A DNA stretch of 64,000 nucleotides from Microbacterium yannicii PS01. Lineage in GTDB: Bacteria > Actinomycetota > Actinomycetes > Actinomycetales > Microbacteriaceae. The stretch covers positions 1 to 64,000 of the forward strand of contig NZ_CAJF01000002.1 of NCBI RefSeq assembly GCF_000304335.1. The letters are read 5' to 3'. A program made the position numbers and the translations under genes. Positions 50,048 through 59,761 of the stretch are shown piece after piece. Within the stretch, counting starts at the first letter, position 1; every line of letters begins with the position of its first letter. The notes beneath the pieces were generated by a model. The model ran no database searches, had not been told where the DNA came from, and was given only the letters and a program-made list of their open reading frames with translations.

Positions 50048-50076
50048 ACTTTACCGGATGCCGGGACTGACCGCAA
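50048..50076 (-). promoter_or_regulatory. promoter of rplU-rpmA
   Basis: On the minus strand a -35 TTGCGG (50076-50071) and a -10 TAAAGT (50053-50048) are separated by exactly 17 bp. The start near 50041 leaves a leader of about 77 nt. This is one of the best two-box promoters in the window. Confidence 0.75.
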
Positions 50077-50092
50077 AAGCGGGGCCGGTGCG

Positions 50093-50098
50093 TAGGAT
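50093..50098 (+). promoter_or_regulatory. -10 box of a predicted leaderless promoter (DUF4031 gene)
   Basis: TAGGAT ends 6 nt before the GTG at 50105. Its -35 region would overlap the -35 box of the divergent rplU promoter. Confidence 0.5.
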
Positions 50099-50104
50099 CT
50101 GCTC

Positions 50105-50377
50105 GTGGCGATCCTCATCGATGACCCGCGCTGGCCGGCCCACGGACGGCTCTGGGCGCACCTGGTGAGCGACTCGGACCTGGACGAGCTGCATGCCTTC
50201 GCCGCAGCGAACGGCATCCCGCGACGCGGATTCGACCTGGATCACTACGACGTTCCGGATGACGCCCACGCGCGCCTGGTGTCGGCGGGCGCTCAGCCCG
50301 TCTCGGGCCATGAGCTGGTTCGCCGGCTCATCGCCTCCGGGCTGCGCGTCACCGCGCGGGAGCGCCGCGGTCGCTGA
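50105..50377 (+). CDS. DUF4031 domain-containing protein
   Basis: A 90-residue protein, (M)AILIDDPRWPAHGRLWAHLV at the start, with AAANGIPRRGFDLDHYDVP in the middle. These patterns (IDDPRWPAHGRLWAHL, F-D-x-DHYDVP) match DUF4031, a small family of unknown function common in actinobacteria. It is divergent from rplU and ends 43 bp from the convergent rne gene. A leaderless GTG start is predicted. Confidence 0.85.
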   Translation: MAILIDDPRWPAHGRLWAHLVSDSDLDELHAFAAANGIPRRGFDLDHYDVPDDAHARLVSAGAQPVSGHELVRRLIASGLRVTARERRGR

Positions 50378-50420
50378 GTGGCTTCCCATTCAGCAACGCG
50401 GCGTCCCGGCGATGGTTCGC

Positions 50421-52766
50421 TCAGTCCTCGGTCGGCGCGTGGCTCACCGGGGTGCCGCTGAGGGCTGCCGTGGTGACGCGACGCCGGGCTCGGCCCTGAC
50501 CGGGCGCCTTGGGCTCGGGAAGGGCCTGCAGCACGGAGTCGAGGAGCAGGTCCTTCTCGGTGAGAGGCTTTGCTCCCCCGTCCTGGCGCTTCTTCCGCGG
50601 CTTCTTAGGACGCTCGACGCGAGCCTCCTCGACTGCCGGTGCGGGCTCGGCGGCCGGTGCGGCCTCCTCGGAGTGATGGATCGTGGATGCGGCGATCTGC
50701 GCGAGCGCGGACTTCACACCCTCGGTGATGACGTGAGTGCCGTTCGACCCGCCGCCCTGAGCCGGCGCCGCCGACCCGCGGGACCGACGCCCGGAAGGAG
50801 CCGCCCCCGCACCGGCGGCGCGGTGCTTGACCACGGGGTCGTGGTGCACGATCACACCGCGGCCGGCGCAGACCTCGCACGCCTCGCTGAAGGTCTCGAG
50901 AAGGCCGAGCCCCAGCTTCTTGCGGGTCATCTGCACGAGTCCGAGAGAGGTGACCTCGGCGACCTGATGCTTCGTGCGGTCACGGCTGAGGCATTCCACG
51001 AGCCGTCGCAGGACGAGATCGCGGTTGGACTCGAGCACCATGTCGATGAAGTCCACGACGATGATTCCGCCGATGTCGCGCAGCCGGAGCTGTCGGACGA
51101 TCTCCTCCGCGGCCTCCAGGTTGTTCTTCGTGACCGTCTCCTCGAGGTTTCCGCCCGACCCGACGAACTTGCCGGTGTTGACGTCGACGACCGTCATGGC
51201 CTCGGTGCGGTCGATCACGAGCGAGCCGCCCGAGGGCAGCCACACCTTGCGGTCGAGCGCCTTCTCGATCTGCTCGGTCACCCGGAACTCGTCGAAGGGG
51301 TCCCGCTCGCCGTCGTACCGCTCGACCCGGTCCAGCAGGTCCGGGGCGACCGATTCGAGGTACTTCGAGATCGTGTGATGCGCGTCGTCGCCCTGGATCA
51401 GCATCCGCGAGAAGTCCTCGTTGAAGACGTCGCGGACGATCTTGACCAGGAGGTCGGGCTCGGAGTGCAGCAGGGCCGGCGCCTGAATCGACTCGACCTG
51501 CTTGCTGATGTGCTCCCACTGGTTGGTGAGGCGCTGCACGTCGCGGGTGAGCTGGTCCTCGGTGGCGCCCTCTGCGGCGGTGCGGACGATGACGCCCGAC
51601 GACTCCGGCAGGACCTCCTTGAGGATCTTCTTCAGGCGTGCCCGCTCGGTGTCGGGCAGCTTGCGCGAGATGCCGTTCATCGCTCCGCCGGGGACGTACA
51701 CGAGGTAACGGCCCGGGAGCGAGATCTGGCTCGTGAGGCGGGCGCCCTTGTGCCCCACCGGATCCTTCGTGACCTGCACGAGCACGCGGTCGCCGCTCTT
51801 GAGAGCCAGCTCGATGCGGCGCGGCTGATTGCCCGTCTCGACGGCATCCCAGTCGACCTCGCCCGAGTACAGCACGGCGTTGCGGCCGCGGCCGATGTCG
51901 ACGAAGGCGGCCTCCATGCTCGGCAGCACGTTCTGCACGCGACCGAGGTACACGTTTCCGATCAGCGAGGCGTCCTGGTTCCGGGCGACGTAGTGCTCGA
52001 CGAGAACGTTGTCCTCCTGGACAGCGATCTGGATCCGACCGTTGCGCGAGCGCACGATCATCACGCGGTCGACCGCCTCACGGCGTGCGAGGAACTCGGC
52101 CTCGGTGACCACCGCTCGGCGGCGCCCCGCCTCGCGGCCGTCACGACGACGCTGCTTCTTGGCCTCGAGCCGGGTCGAGCCCTTGATGCGCTGCGGCTCG
52201 GTGATCAGTTCGACCGCCCGCTTGCGCGGCTGCGGCTCTTCAGCGGGACCGGATGCCTCGTCGCGGCCTTCTCCGCCACGCCGGCGGTTGCGGCGGCGCG
52301 AGGTGCCGGATGGCGCCGGCTCGGCCTCGGGCTCGACCTCCCGTTCAGGCAGCGAGGGAAGCGGCGCGATCTCGGGAGCGTAGAAGAGCAGCTGCGTCGA
52401 TACCGCCGATACGAACACCTCGGGAAGAAGTCCGAGGCTCACGGCCGTGGGCTTCTCGGGCGTCGCGTCCGTCTCGGGCGCCGGTGCCTGGCTCACAGCC
52501 GCATCCGCCGACGTCTGTTCGGCGATCGGCTGCCCGGGCGTCTCGGCCGACGCATCGGTCGCTGCCGCCGGTGGGTCGTCTATCTGCGGCGCGGCAGCGC
52601 CGGTGTCGGTCTCTGTCGCCTCCACGGAGTCGACGGTGTCGCCGAACTCGATCTCGGCGGGTGACTCCCCTGATTCTGCGTCCGGCGAGGAATCGTCGGG
52701 AGCGTTGGCTACCGGCTGTTCCGTGTCGGTCTGGGGGTCGAGGTCTGAATCGTTTCCATCTGCCAT
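50421..52766 (-). CDS. rne: ribonuclease E/G family protein
   Basis: A 781-residue Rne/Rng protein. The N-terminal 230 residues are acidic, low-complexity and probably disordered. The S1 domain is DASLIGNVYLGRVQNVLPSM near residues 255-340. The catalytic DNase I-like region includes VVDVNTGKFVGSGGNLE and GGIIVVDFIDM, which hold the metal-binding aspartates. A zinc-link-like CEVCAGRG comes late, and a basic tail ends the protein. It carries out mRNA turnover and rRNA/tRNA maturation. Having disordered arms on both sides of the core is the actinobacterial arrangement. ATG 52766 or GTG 52769 could start it; GGGAG lies upstream. Confidence 0.95.
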   Translation of the reverse strand: MADGNDSDLDPQTDTEQPVANAPDDSSPDAESGESPAEIEFGDTVDSVEATETDTGAAAPQIDDPPAAATDASAETPGQPIAEQTSADAAVSQAPAPETDATPEKPTAVSLGLLPEVFVSAVSTQLLFYAPEIAPLPSLPEREVEPEAEPAPSGTSRRRNRRRGGEGRDEASGPAEEPQPRKRAVELITEPQRIKGSTRLEAKKQRRRDGREAGRRRAVVTEAEFLARREAVDRVMIVRSRNGRIQIAVQEDNVLVEHYVARNQDASLIGNVYLGRVQNVLPSMEAAFVDIGRGRNAVLYSGEVDWDAVETGNQPRRIELALKSGDRVLVQVTKDPVGHKGARLTSQISLPGRYLVYVPGGAMNGISRKLPDTERARLKKILKEVLPESSGVIVRTAAEGATEDQLTRDVQRLTNQWEHISKQVESIQAPALLHSEPDLLVKIVRDVFNEDFSRMLIQGDDAHHTISKYLESVAPDLLDRVERYDGERDPFDEFRVTEQIEKALDRKVWLPSGGSLVIDRTEAMTVVDVNTGKFVGSGGNLEETVTKNNLEAAEEIVRQLRLRDIGGIIVVDFIDMVLESNRDLVLRRLVECLSRDRTKHQVAEVTSLGLVQMTRKKLGLGLLETFSEACEVCAGRGVIVHHDPVVKHRAAGAGAAPSGRRSRGSAAPAQGGGSNGTHVITEGVKSALAQIAASTIHHSEEAAPAAEPAPAVEEARVERPKKPRKKRQDGGAKPLTEKDLLLDSVLQALPEPKAPGQGRARRRVTTAALSGTPVSHAPTED

Positions 52767-53070
52767 CACTGGCGTACTCCCTGCGGGGCGGCACCGCGCG
52801 CCACCCGGCGAAATCTCGTGCGGCGCCGCACCTGCGGTGCCGCGAACTCACTCGGTCTGCAGCGGAATTCCGGCTCTGGGCGGATGTTCTCGCTGCCAAG
52901 GGGCGTCCGTCGCCCTGAAGTCTTCGGTGATGCCCCTCGCGGCGCGGCCGCGTGGCATCGACCATCATTATCGCACTTCCCTCGCCCGATTGCGCACCCG
53001 CGACCCGCCGGCCCTTCGGCGCAGGGGGTGACGGAGCGTCCGCTCAGGCCCCGATGCCATAATCCGAGGC
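52767..53070. promoter_or_regulatory. intergenic region with long structured rne leader and divergent promoters
   Basis: No gene is seen in these 304 bp. On the minus strand a GATAAT at 52972-52967 would start rne near 52960, giving a leader of about 190 nt. The leader can fold at the 14-bp palindrome GTGCGGCGCCGCAC (52818-52831) and at flanking GC-rich repeats. The right end holds the -10 of the VKOR gene. In E. coli the rne 5' leader mediates autoregulation; a similar role here is only a suggestion. Confidence 0.5.
53058..53063 (+). promoter_or_regulatory. -10 box of a predicted leaderless promoter (VKOR gene)
   Basis: CATAAT ends 7 nt before the ATG at 53071; TAATCC, two bases further on, would end 5 nt before it. 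There is no Shine-Dalgarno sequence. Confidence 0.45.
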
Positions 53071-53673
53071 ATGCCCGCGCCCCCGACGCACACTCGTCCG
53101 ACCGCTCTCGCCGTGTGGCTCGTGCTCGCGGGACTCGTCGGCTGGTGGGCAGCGTTCTCGCTCACGATGGAGCGGCTGCACCGTCTCGCCGACCCGGACG
53201 CGATCGCCTCCTGCGACTTCAGCCCGCTGGTGCAGTGCTCGGCGAACCTCGAGTCATGGCAGGGCAGCCTGTTCGGATTCCCGAACCCGATCCTCGGTCT
53301 CGCCGGCTGGATCGCCCCGATCGTCGTCGGCATGGCGCTCCTGGCGGGCGCGCGGTTCGCGCGCTGGTTCTGGCTGCTCTTCGAACTCGGGATTCTGTTC
53401 GCATTCGGCTTCGTCTGCTGGCTGATCGGTCAGAGCATCTTCGTGCTCGGAACACTGTGCCCGTGGTGCATGGTGACCTGGGTGGTCATGATCCCGACCT
53501 TCTACGCCGTCACGCTTCACGTGCTGCGGTCAGGGCAGGCCCCGGTGCCGGCCTCCGTTCGGCGCGTCGCCGACCGCCTCATGGGCTGGGTGCCGCTTCT
53601 CGCCGTCGTCAGCTACGCGATCGTCGCGGTTCTCGCCCAGTTCCAGCTGGACGTGCTGGGGCGCGTCTTCTGA
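53071..53673 (+). CDS. vitamin K epoxide reductase (VKOR) family protein
   Basis: A 200-residue membrane protein with five hydrophobic segments. The loop cysteines are in CDFSPLVQC (about residues 50-58) and the CxxC redox centre is in FVLGTLCPWCMVTWVVM (CPWC), next to the quinone site. Bacterial VKOR re-oxidises a DsbA-like partner and so drives extracytoplasmic disulfide formation, passing electrons to menaquinone. No exported thioredoxin partner is adjacent; the FrnE-like protein near 3.5 kb lacks a signal peptide and is not an obvious partner. Confidence 0.93.
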   Translation: MPAPPTHTRPTALAVWLVLAGLVGWWAAFSLTMERLHRLADPDAIASCDFSPLVQCSANLESWQGSLFGFPNPILGLAGWIAPIVVGMALLAGARFARWFWLLFELGILFAFGFVCWLIGQSIFVLGTLCPWCMVTWVVMIPTFYAVTLHVLRSGQAPVPASVRRVADRLMGWVPLLAVVSYAIVAVLAQFQLDVLGRVF

Positions 53674-53712
53674 CGTTCGCGCTCGAGTCTCGACCGGGAG
53701 GGCCACCGCGTC

Positions 53713-53718
53713 TACCGT
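53713..53718 (+). promoter_or_regulatory. -10 box of a predicted leaderless promoter (lipoprotein gene)
   Basis: TACCGT ends 6 nt before the ATG at 53725. Confidence 0.4.
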
Positions 53719-53724
53719 GAGGTC

Positions 53725-54138
53725 ATGTCGAGACCTCGAGTCGTCCTCGCCCTCGCGGTCGTGGGCGCGACAGCGGCGATCGCCGGTTGCGGCCACATCT
53801 CCTCAGCCCCGGAGCCCGTCTGCGTGCCCGTACTCCACGTCGAGCCGGAGGCGCCCCGAGCGGGGCGGATCGTGACCGTCACGGCCGATCCGGCCTGTCC
53901 GGCAGCCGACGGCACGGAGTGGACACTGCGGATCCAGCCCGCCGATGCGCGCATCCCGCTGGCTCAGGCCGTTGCCGAGCCGGCGCCCGATGGAACGTTC
54001 TCGGTCGAGATCACCGTTCCACCCACGATGCAGGCGGGCCCGGCGATCGTGTGGATCACGAACTACTGGGACGCCGCCGACTGCCCCGGCAACGCGTCAT
54101 GCGCATCGGCCGAGGGCCGGTTCACCGTCTCGCCCTGA
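53725..54138 (+). CDS. putative lipoprotein, unknown function
   Basis: A 137-residue exported protein with a signal sequence (VVLALAVVGATAAIAGC) whose lipobox cysteine is near residue 22. The mature part has an all-beta, Ig-like look: AGRIVTVTADPACPAADGTE, SVEITVPPTMQAGPAIVWI, and a final CPGNASCASAEGRFTVSP with paired cysteines. Two to three disulfides are possible, and the VKOR gene is directly upstream, so dependence on disulfide formation is plausible. Its TGA forms one end of a 16-bp palindrome. Confidence 0.75.
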   Translation: MSRPRVVLALAVVGATAAIAGCGHISSAPEPVCVPVLHVEPEAPRAGRIVTVTADPACPAADGTEWTLRIQPADARIPLAQAVAEPAPDGTFSVEITVPPTMQAGPAIVWITNYWDAADCPGNASCASAEGRFTVSP

Positions 54139-54151
54139 GCAGCGCTGCTCA
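54136..54151. terminator. 16-bp perfect palindrome joining two convergent stop codons
   Basis: TGAGCAGC / GCTGCTCA is an exact palindrome. Its first three bases are the stop of the lipoprotein gene and its last three are the stop of ndk on the other strand. It may work as a weak bidirectional terminator; no U-run is present. Confidence 0.5.
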
Positions 54152-54565
54152 GCTGAACCAGATGTCGAGCTCGCGCGCGGCGGACTCCGGGCTGTCCGAG
54201 CCGTGGACCAGGTTCTGCTGCACCTTCAGTCCCCAGTCGCGGCCGAAGTCGCCGCGGATCGTGCCGGGCGCCGCAGTCGTCGGGTCGGTGGTTCCGGCGA
54301 GCGAGCGAAAACCCTCGATCACACGGTTTCCGGCCAGACGGATGGCGACCGAGGGGCCGGACATCATGAATTCGACGAGCGGCTCGTAGAAGGGCTTGCC
54401 CTCGTGCTCGGCGTAGTGGCGCTCCAGCTTCTCGCGGTCCGGCTCCACGAGCCGGATGTCGACGAGCGCGTAGCCCTTCGCCTCGATGCGGGCGAGGATC
54501 GCGCCCGTGAGTCCACGCGCGACGCCGTCGGGCTTGACGAGGACGAGGGTCTCTTCGGTGGCCAT
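54149..54565 (-). CDS. ndk: nucleoside diphosphate kinase
   Basis: A 138-residue NDK, MATEETLVLVKPDGVARGLT at the start. The phosphohistidine is in QNLVHGSDSPESAARE and the nucleotide-binding region is MSGPSVAIRLAGNRVIEGFR. It balances NTP and dNTP pools. CGGAGAC precedes the ATG at 54565. It follows ileS-folC-DUF4233 on the same strand, the usual order in actinobacteria. Confidence 0.97.
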   Translation of the reverse strand: MATEETLVLVKPDGVARGLTGAILARIEAKGYALVDIRLVEPDREKLERHYAEHEGKPFYEPLVEFMMSGPSVAIRLAGNRVIEGFRSLAGTTDPTTAAPGTIRGDFGRDWGLKVQQNLVHGSDSPESAARELDIWFS

Positions 54566-54600
54566 GGAAGTCTCCGTTCGCCGTGCGGCAGATCTGCCGG

Positions 54601-55005
54601 TCAGGAAGCTGGTGGTCGGGAAGCGCGCTCGGCGTTTCGTCTGTCGAGAGCGGCTCCTTTGATCGTCGCATACGCGTACATGCCGCCGAAAATCAGCGCG
54701 ACCAGGGCCAGCGCCGGTACGAGAAACGCCCCGAGCGCCACGACCAGCTGAAGCACCCAGCCGAGGGCGATGCCCCATTGGAATCGCACGACGCGGGTCG
54801 TGAGAACCATGAGCACTGCGACGGCCGAGCCACCCACGATGCCCCACCACGGCGCGATCGGCTCGGGCAGCGCCTTGAGTCCGTAGATCACCAGTCCGCC
54901 CAGGAAGGCGATGATCGACTCGAATCCCAGCACGATCGTGGCGAGGGACTCCGCCGCGCCGCGCGGGCGGCGGGCGCGCGGCTGCGGAGCCGCTTCGGCG
55001 GTCAC
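54601..55005 (-). CDS. DUF4233 membrane protein
   Basis: A 134-residue protein with four hydrophobic segments (SLATIVLGFESIIAFLGGLV, WWGIVGGSAVAVLMVLT, GIALGWVLQLVVALGAFLVP, LALVALIFGGMYAYA). The FESIIAFLGGLVIYGL pattern and the place between folC and ndk match DUF4233, of unknown function. GTG at 55005 overlaps the folC stop (GTGA) and is preferred over an upstream start at 55014. Confidence 0.88.
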   Translation of the reverse strand: MTAEAAPQPRARRPRGAAESLATIVLGFESIIAFLGGLVIYGLKALPEPIAPWWGIVGGSAVAVLMVLTTRVVRFQWGIALGWVLQLVVALGAFLVPALALVALIFGGMYAYATIKGAALDRRNAERASRPPAS

Positions 55006-56360
55006 CGGTCCCACCCGGCCTTCCAGTCCTCGGCGTTCGAGAGCACGATCGCCTCACCCGCGAGCACGACGGAACCCGCGATGACCACCGCGCGACGATC
55101 GGACTGCGCGGCCCACTCCCGCGCGGCCTCCGCGGCGCCGGCGAGATCATGGTGGACGGTCACGGCGACCCCTCGCGCTTCGGCGAGATCGGCCACTGCG
55201 TCGGCGTCGGTCGCGCGCTCCGAGTCCGGAGCGGTCGCGAAGACGTGAGCCGCTGCCGGTGCCAGCTCCGCCACGATGCCGTCGACGTCCTTGTCCGCGA
55301 GGACGCCGAGCACCATTCCCCACTCGTCGAAGTCGAACGCCTCCGACAGGGCGGCCACCAGCGCGCGCGCGCCGTGCGGGTTGTGCGCCGCATCGACCAC
55401 GACCGTGGGGCTCGCGCCGACGAGCTGCAGACGGCCGGGGGACGTCACCGCCCCCAGTCCGTCGGCCAGCACGTCGCCGACGATCGGCTGGGTGCCGCCG
55501 CCGATGAGCGATTCCACCGCGGCGATCGCGAGGGCGGCGTTGAAGCCCTGGTGCGCGCCGTACAGGGGCAGGTACTCCTGCTCGTAGACGCCGGCCAGGC
55601 CCCGCACGGTGATCTGCTGACCCCCCACCGCGAGGCGCTGCTCGGCGAGCGCGAACTCGCCGCCCTCGAAGGCGATGGTCGCACCACGGGACTCGGCCGC
55701 GCGACGCAGCACGCCTTCGGCCGACGCATCCTGGCGAGCGGAGACGACCGCGGCCCCGTTCTTGATGATGCCGGCCTTCACGGTGGCGATCTCGGCGATC
55801 GTGTCTCCGAGCCGATCGGCGTGGTCGAGGGCGATCGGCGCGAACACCGCCACGTCGCCGTCCGCGGTGTTGGTCGAATCCCACGACCCGCCCATGCCCA
55901 CTTCGAGCACCAGCACGTCGATGGGTGCGTCGGCGAAAGCGACGAATGCGAGCACCGTCAGCAGCTCGAAGAACGTCAGCGGCGCGTCATCCGCCGCCGT
56001 CAGCTCGGCGTCGACGAGGTCGACGAACGGCGCGATCTCGTCCCACGCGTCTGCGATCGCCGCATCGGCGATGGGCTCGCCGTCGACCATGATCCGCTCG
56101 GTGAAGCGCTCGAGGTGAGGGCTGGTGAACAGGCCGGTCCGCAGACCGTGCGCACGCAGCAGGCTCTCGATGATCCGGCTCGTGGAGGTCTTGCCGTTGG
56201 TGCCGGTGACGTGCACGACACGGTACGTCCGCTGCGGATCGTCGAGGAGCTCGAGGACGCGCCGGGTGCGCTCCACCCGGGGCTGCACCCAGCGCTCCCC
56301 CTGTCGCTGCAGCAGCGCCGCGTAGACGGCGTCGGCGCGTACCTGCTCGCGGTCGCTCAT
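55002..56360 (-). CDS. folC: bifunctional folylpolyglutamate synthase/dihydrofolate synthase
   Basis: A 452-residue Mur-ligase-fold enzyme. The P-loop is [20 protein letters not shown], with the FolC loop [37 protein letters not shown] and [18 protein letters not shown]. It adds glutamate to (dihydro)folates. ATG 56360 overlaps the ileS stop by ATGA; ileS-folC-DUF4233-ndk reads as one operon behind the T-box. Confidence 0.95.
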   Translation of the reverse strand: MSDREQVRADAVYAALLQRQGERWVQPRVERTRRVLELLDDPQRTYRVVHVTGTNGKTSTSRIIESLLRAHGLRTGLFTSPHLERFTERIMVDGEPIADAAIADAWDEIAPFVDLVDAELTAADDAPLTFFELLTVLAFVAFADAPIDVLVLEVGMGGSWDSTNTADGDVAVFAPIALDHADRLGDTIAEIATVKAGIIKNGAAVVSARQDASAEGVLRRAAESRGATIAFEGGEFALAEQRLAVGGQQITVRGLAGVYEQEYLPLYGAHQGFNAALAIAAVESLIGGGTQPIVGDVLADGLGAVTSPGRLQLVGASPTVVVDAAHNPHGARALVAALSEAFDFDEWGMVLGVLADKDVDGIVAELAPAAAHVFATAPDSERATDADAVADLAEARGVAVTVHHDLAGAAEAAREWAAQSDRRAVVIAGSVVLAGEAIVLSNAEDWKAGWDR

Positions 56361-59300
56361 GCGGGGGCCTGCGCCTTCGCGTCGAGCGCGGCCGCATCCA
56401 CCCGGGTGACGGCCACCTCGAAGGCTCCCGAGTTGGCGAAAGCGCCGGCATCGAAGGCGGCGACGTGGTCGGGCGCGGGCTTGGCCGGCCGGCTTCCGCG
56501 GGGCCCGTACAGCGAGTGGTCGACCGCCAGGGTCTCCCCCGCGATGTCCGCGGCCGCGAAGGCGGACTCCACGGCGACGCGGTCGTCGGCCTCGTCGAAG
56601 GCGAGTTCCAGACGGATGCGGTCGCTCACATCGAATCCGGCTGCCTTGCGGGTGTCCTGCACGGCCCGGATCACGTCGCGCGCCAGACCCTCGGCCTCCA
56701 GGTCGGGGGTGGTGGTCGTGTCGAGCAGGAGGAAGCCGCCGTCGCCGAGCAGCGCGATCGCCGTGCCCTCCGCGACGCCGCCCGCCTCCAGCGACAGCTC
56801 GTACTCGCCCTCCTCGAGAGCGATGCCGTCGACGACGACACCGCCGTCGCGCTCCTCCCAGACGCCCGCTTTGGCGCCGGCGATCACATGCTGGACCTGC
56901 TTGCCGAGGCGCGGGCCCGCAGCGCGCGCGTTGACCGACAGGCGGCTGGTGATCCCGTAGCGCTCTGCTACATCGTCGCCCAGTTCGACCAGCTCGACGG
57001 CCTTGACGTTCAGCTCGTCGCGCAGGATGCCTTCGAACTGCGCCAGGGATGCGGCATCCGTCAGCGCCACCGTCAGCTTCGGAAGCGGAAGCCGCACGCG
57101 CTTGCCCTCCTTCTTGCGCAGCGCGTTGGCGACGCTGGAAGCCTGGCGGACGGCGTCCATCGCCGAGCGGATGTCGTCGGCGGCGGGGAAGACCGTGGCG
57201 TCGGGCCAGTCCTGAAGGTGCACGCTGCGACCGCCGGTGAGGCCCTGCCACACCTTCTCGGACACCAGCGGAATCAGCGGGGCTGCGACGCGCGTCACGG
57301 TCTCGAGGACGGTGTACAGCGTGTCGAAGGCCTCACGGCTTCGCGCGTCTTCTGTCACGCCGACCCAGAAGCGGTCGCGCGAGCGGCGGATGTACCAGTT
57401 GGTCAGGGCCTCGGCGAAGTCGCGGAGCTTCGCCGCGGCCATCGTCGAGTCCAGGCCGTCGAGGTCGACGGCGACTTCGCGCACGAGGTCGCCGGTCAGG
57501 GCGAGGATGTACCGGTCGAGCACGTCGGTCGAATCCGTCCGCCACGTGGCCTCGTATCCGTCGGGTCCCGAGGCGTTGGCGTACGTCGCGAAGAAGTACC
57601 ACGCGTTCCACAGTGGGAGCAGGAACTCGCGGACGCCGGCGCGGATGCCCTCTTCGGTGACCACGAGGTTGCCGCCGCGCAGCACCGAGCTCGACATCAG
57701 GAACCAGCGCATCGCGTCGGAGCCGTCGCGGTCGAACACCTCGCTGACGTCGGGGTAGTTCTGCAGCGACTTCGACATCTTCTGGCCGTCGCTGCCCAGC
57801 ACGATGCCGTGGCACGAGACGCCCGTGAACGCCGGGCGGTCGAACAGCGCCGTCGACAGCACGTGCATGACGTAGAACCAGCCGCGGGTCTGCCCGATGT
57901 ACTCGACGATGAAGTCGGCCGGCGCGTGCTCATCGAACCACTGCTGGTTCTCGAACGGATAGTGCACCTGCGCGTACGGCATCGACCCGGAGTCGAACCA
58001 CACATCGAAGACGTCCTCGATGCGGCGCATGGTGCTCCGCCCCGTCGGGTCGTCGGGGTTCGGACGGGTGAGATCGTCGATGAAGGGACGGTGCAGGTCG
58101 ACCTCGCCCTCCACGTTGCGCGGGAGCGTGCCGAAGTCCCGCTCGATGTCCTCGAGAGAGCCGTAGACGTCGATCCTCGGGTACTCGGGGTCGTCGCTCT
58201 TCCACACCGGGATGGGCGACCCCCAGTAGCGGTTCCGGCTGATGGACCAGTCGCGGGCACCCTCGAGCCACTTGCCGAACTGACCGTGCTTCACGTTCTC
58301 GGGCACCCACGTGATCTGCTCGTTGTTGGCGAGCAGCCGGTCCTTGATCTCGGTCACGCGCACGAACCAGCTGGAGACGGCGCGATAGATGAGCGGATTG
58401 CGGCAGCGCCAGCAGTGCGGATACGAGTGCTCGTAGCTCGCCTCACGGAGCAGGCGCCCCGTCTGGCGCAGCGCGCGGATGAGAGGACGGTTCGCGTCCA
58501 TCCAGAGCTCGCCGGCGACATCGGCGACCTGCGGGAGGAACCGCCCGCCGTCGTCCAGGCTCATGATGAGCGGGATGCCGGCCGCCTCGGTCACCCGCTG
58601 GTCGTCCTCGCCGTAGGCCGGGGCCTGATGGACGATGCCGGTGCCGTCGGCAGTGGTGACGTAGTCGTCGACGAGTATGCGCCAGGCGTTCTCGGTGCCC
58701 CACGTCGCCGCATCCGCGTAGTAGTCGAACAGCCGGTCGTACGAGACGTCCCGCAGGTCCTCGCCCGACACCGTCTGCACGACGGCCGCGCGCGCGGCGT
58801 CGGGCGATTCATAGCCGAGATCCTTGGCGTAGTTGCCCAGGAGCTCCTCGGCCAGCAGGTAGCGGTGGGCATACGCCTCCTCGGGCTCGTCGGCACGGCC
58901 GTCGGCGTCGTGGTGGACGTCGGCGGCTCCATCGGGTCCGCCCGGCACGACGACATAGCGGATGTCGGGACCGACCGCGAGGGCGAAGTTGGTCGGCAGC
59001 GTCCACGGGGTTGTCGTCCATGCCAGCGCACGCACGCCGGTCAGACCGAGCGACTCCGCCTTGGCCCCGACGAGCGGGAAGGTCACCGTCACCGACGGGT
59101 CCTGGCGCATCTTGTAGACGTCGTCGTCCATGCGCAGCTCGTGCGCCGACAGCGGCGTCTCGTCGCGCCAGCAGTACGGCAGCACGCGGTGACCCTCGTA
59201 GGCGAGGCCCTTGTCGTGAAGGGTCTTGAACGCCCACAGGACGGACTCCATGTACGTCACGTTCAGGGTCTTGTAGCCGTGCTCGAAGTCGACCCAGCGG

Positions 59301-59761
59301 GCCTGGCGGGTGACATAGTCCTCCCACTCCCGCGTGTAGGTGAGCACGGACTCCCGTGCCTTGGCGTTGAACGCCGCCACCCCCATCGCCTCGATCTCGC
59401 TCTTCTCGGTGATGCCCAGCTGCTTCATCGCCTCGAGTTCGGCCGGAAGTCCGTGGGTGTCCCACCCGAAGACGCGCTCCACCTTCTTGCCGCGCATCGT
59501 CTGGAACCTCGGGAAGAGATCCTTGGCGTATCCGGTCAAGAGGTGGCCGTAGTGCGGCAGGCCGTTGGCGAACGGCGGGCCGTCGTAGAAGACCCATTCC
59601 TCGGCGCCGTCCCGCTGATCGATCGAGGCGCGGAACGTCTGGTCGGCGGCCCAGAACGCGAGCGTCTCGCGCTCGATCTCGGGGAAGCGCGGGCTGGGCA
59701 CGACGGACGCGGGCGCAGCGGGGTCGGCGGCGGGTCCGAACGAGGACTTCGGGTAGCTCAT
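56357..59761 (-). CDS. ileS: isoleucyl-tRNA synthetase
   Basis: A 1134-residue class I synthetase of the long eukaryote-like type. HIGH is [24 protein letters not shown] is [19 protein letters not shown], and the editing domain shows [20 protein letters not shown]. The long C-terminal RNA-binding part has no obvious zinc cysteines. This eukaryote-like form is often less sensitive to mupirocin. Expression is controlled by a T-box directly upstream that senses uncharged tRNA-Ile. GGAG lies 4 nt before the ATG. Confidence 0.97.
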   Translation of the reverse strand: MSYPKSSFGPAADPAAPASVVPSPRFPEIERETLAFWAADQTFRASIDQRDGAEEWVFYDGPPFANGLPHYGHLLTGYAKDLFPRFQTMRGKKVERVFGWDTHGLPAELEAMKQLGITEKSEIEAMGVAAFNAKARESVLTYTREWEDYVTRQARWVDFEHGYKTLNVTYMESVLWAFKTLHDKGLAYEGHRVLPYCWRDETPLSAHELRMDDDVYKMRQDPSVTVTFPLVGAKAESLGLTGVRALAWTTTPWTLPTNFALAVGPDIRYVVVPGGPDGAADVHHDADGRADEPEEAYAHRYLLAEELLGNYAKDLGYESPDAARAAVVQTVSGEDLRDVSYDRLFDYYADAATWGTENAWRILVDDYVTTADGTGIVHQAPAYGEDDQRVTEAAGIPLIMSLDDGGRFLPQVADVAGELWMDANRPLIRALRQTGRLLREASYEHSYPHCWRCRNPLIYRAVSSWFVRVTEIKDRLLANNEQITWVPENVKHGQFGKWLEGARDWSISRNRYWGSPIPVWKSDDPEYPRIDVYGSLEDIERDFGTLPRNVEGEVDLHRPFIDDLTRPNPDDPTGRSTMRRIEDVFDVWFDSGSMPYAQVHYPFENQQWFDEHAPADFIVEYIGQTRGWFYVMHVLSTALFDRPAFTGVSCHGIVLGSDGQKMSKSLQNYPDVSEVFDRDGSDAMRWFLMSSSVLRGGNLVVTEEGIRAGVREFLLPLWNAWYFFATYANASGPDGYEATWRTDSTDVLDRYILALTGDLVREVAVDLDGLDSTMAAAKLRDFAEALTNWYIRRSRDRFWVGVTEDARSREAFDTLYTVLETVTRVAAPLIPLVSEKVWQGLTGGRSVHLQDWPDATVFPAADDIRSAMDAVRQASSVANALRKKEGKRVRLPLPKLTVALTDAASLAQFEGILRDELNVKAVELVELGDDVAERYGITSRLSVNARAAGPRLGKQVQHVIAGAKAGVWEERDGGVVVDGIALEEGEYELSLEAGGVAEGTAIALLGDGGFLLLDTTTTPDLEAEGLARDVIRAVQDTRKAAGFDVSDRIRLELAFDEADDRVAVESAFAAADIAGETLAVDHSLYGPRGSRPAKPAPDHVAAFDAGAFANSGAFEVAVTRVDAAALDAKAQAPA

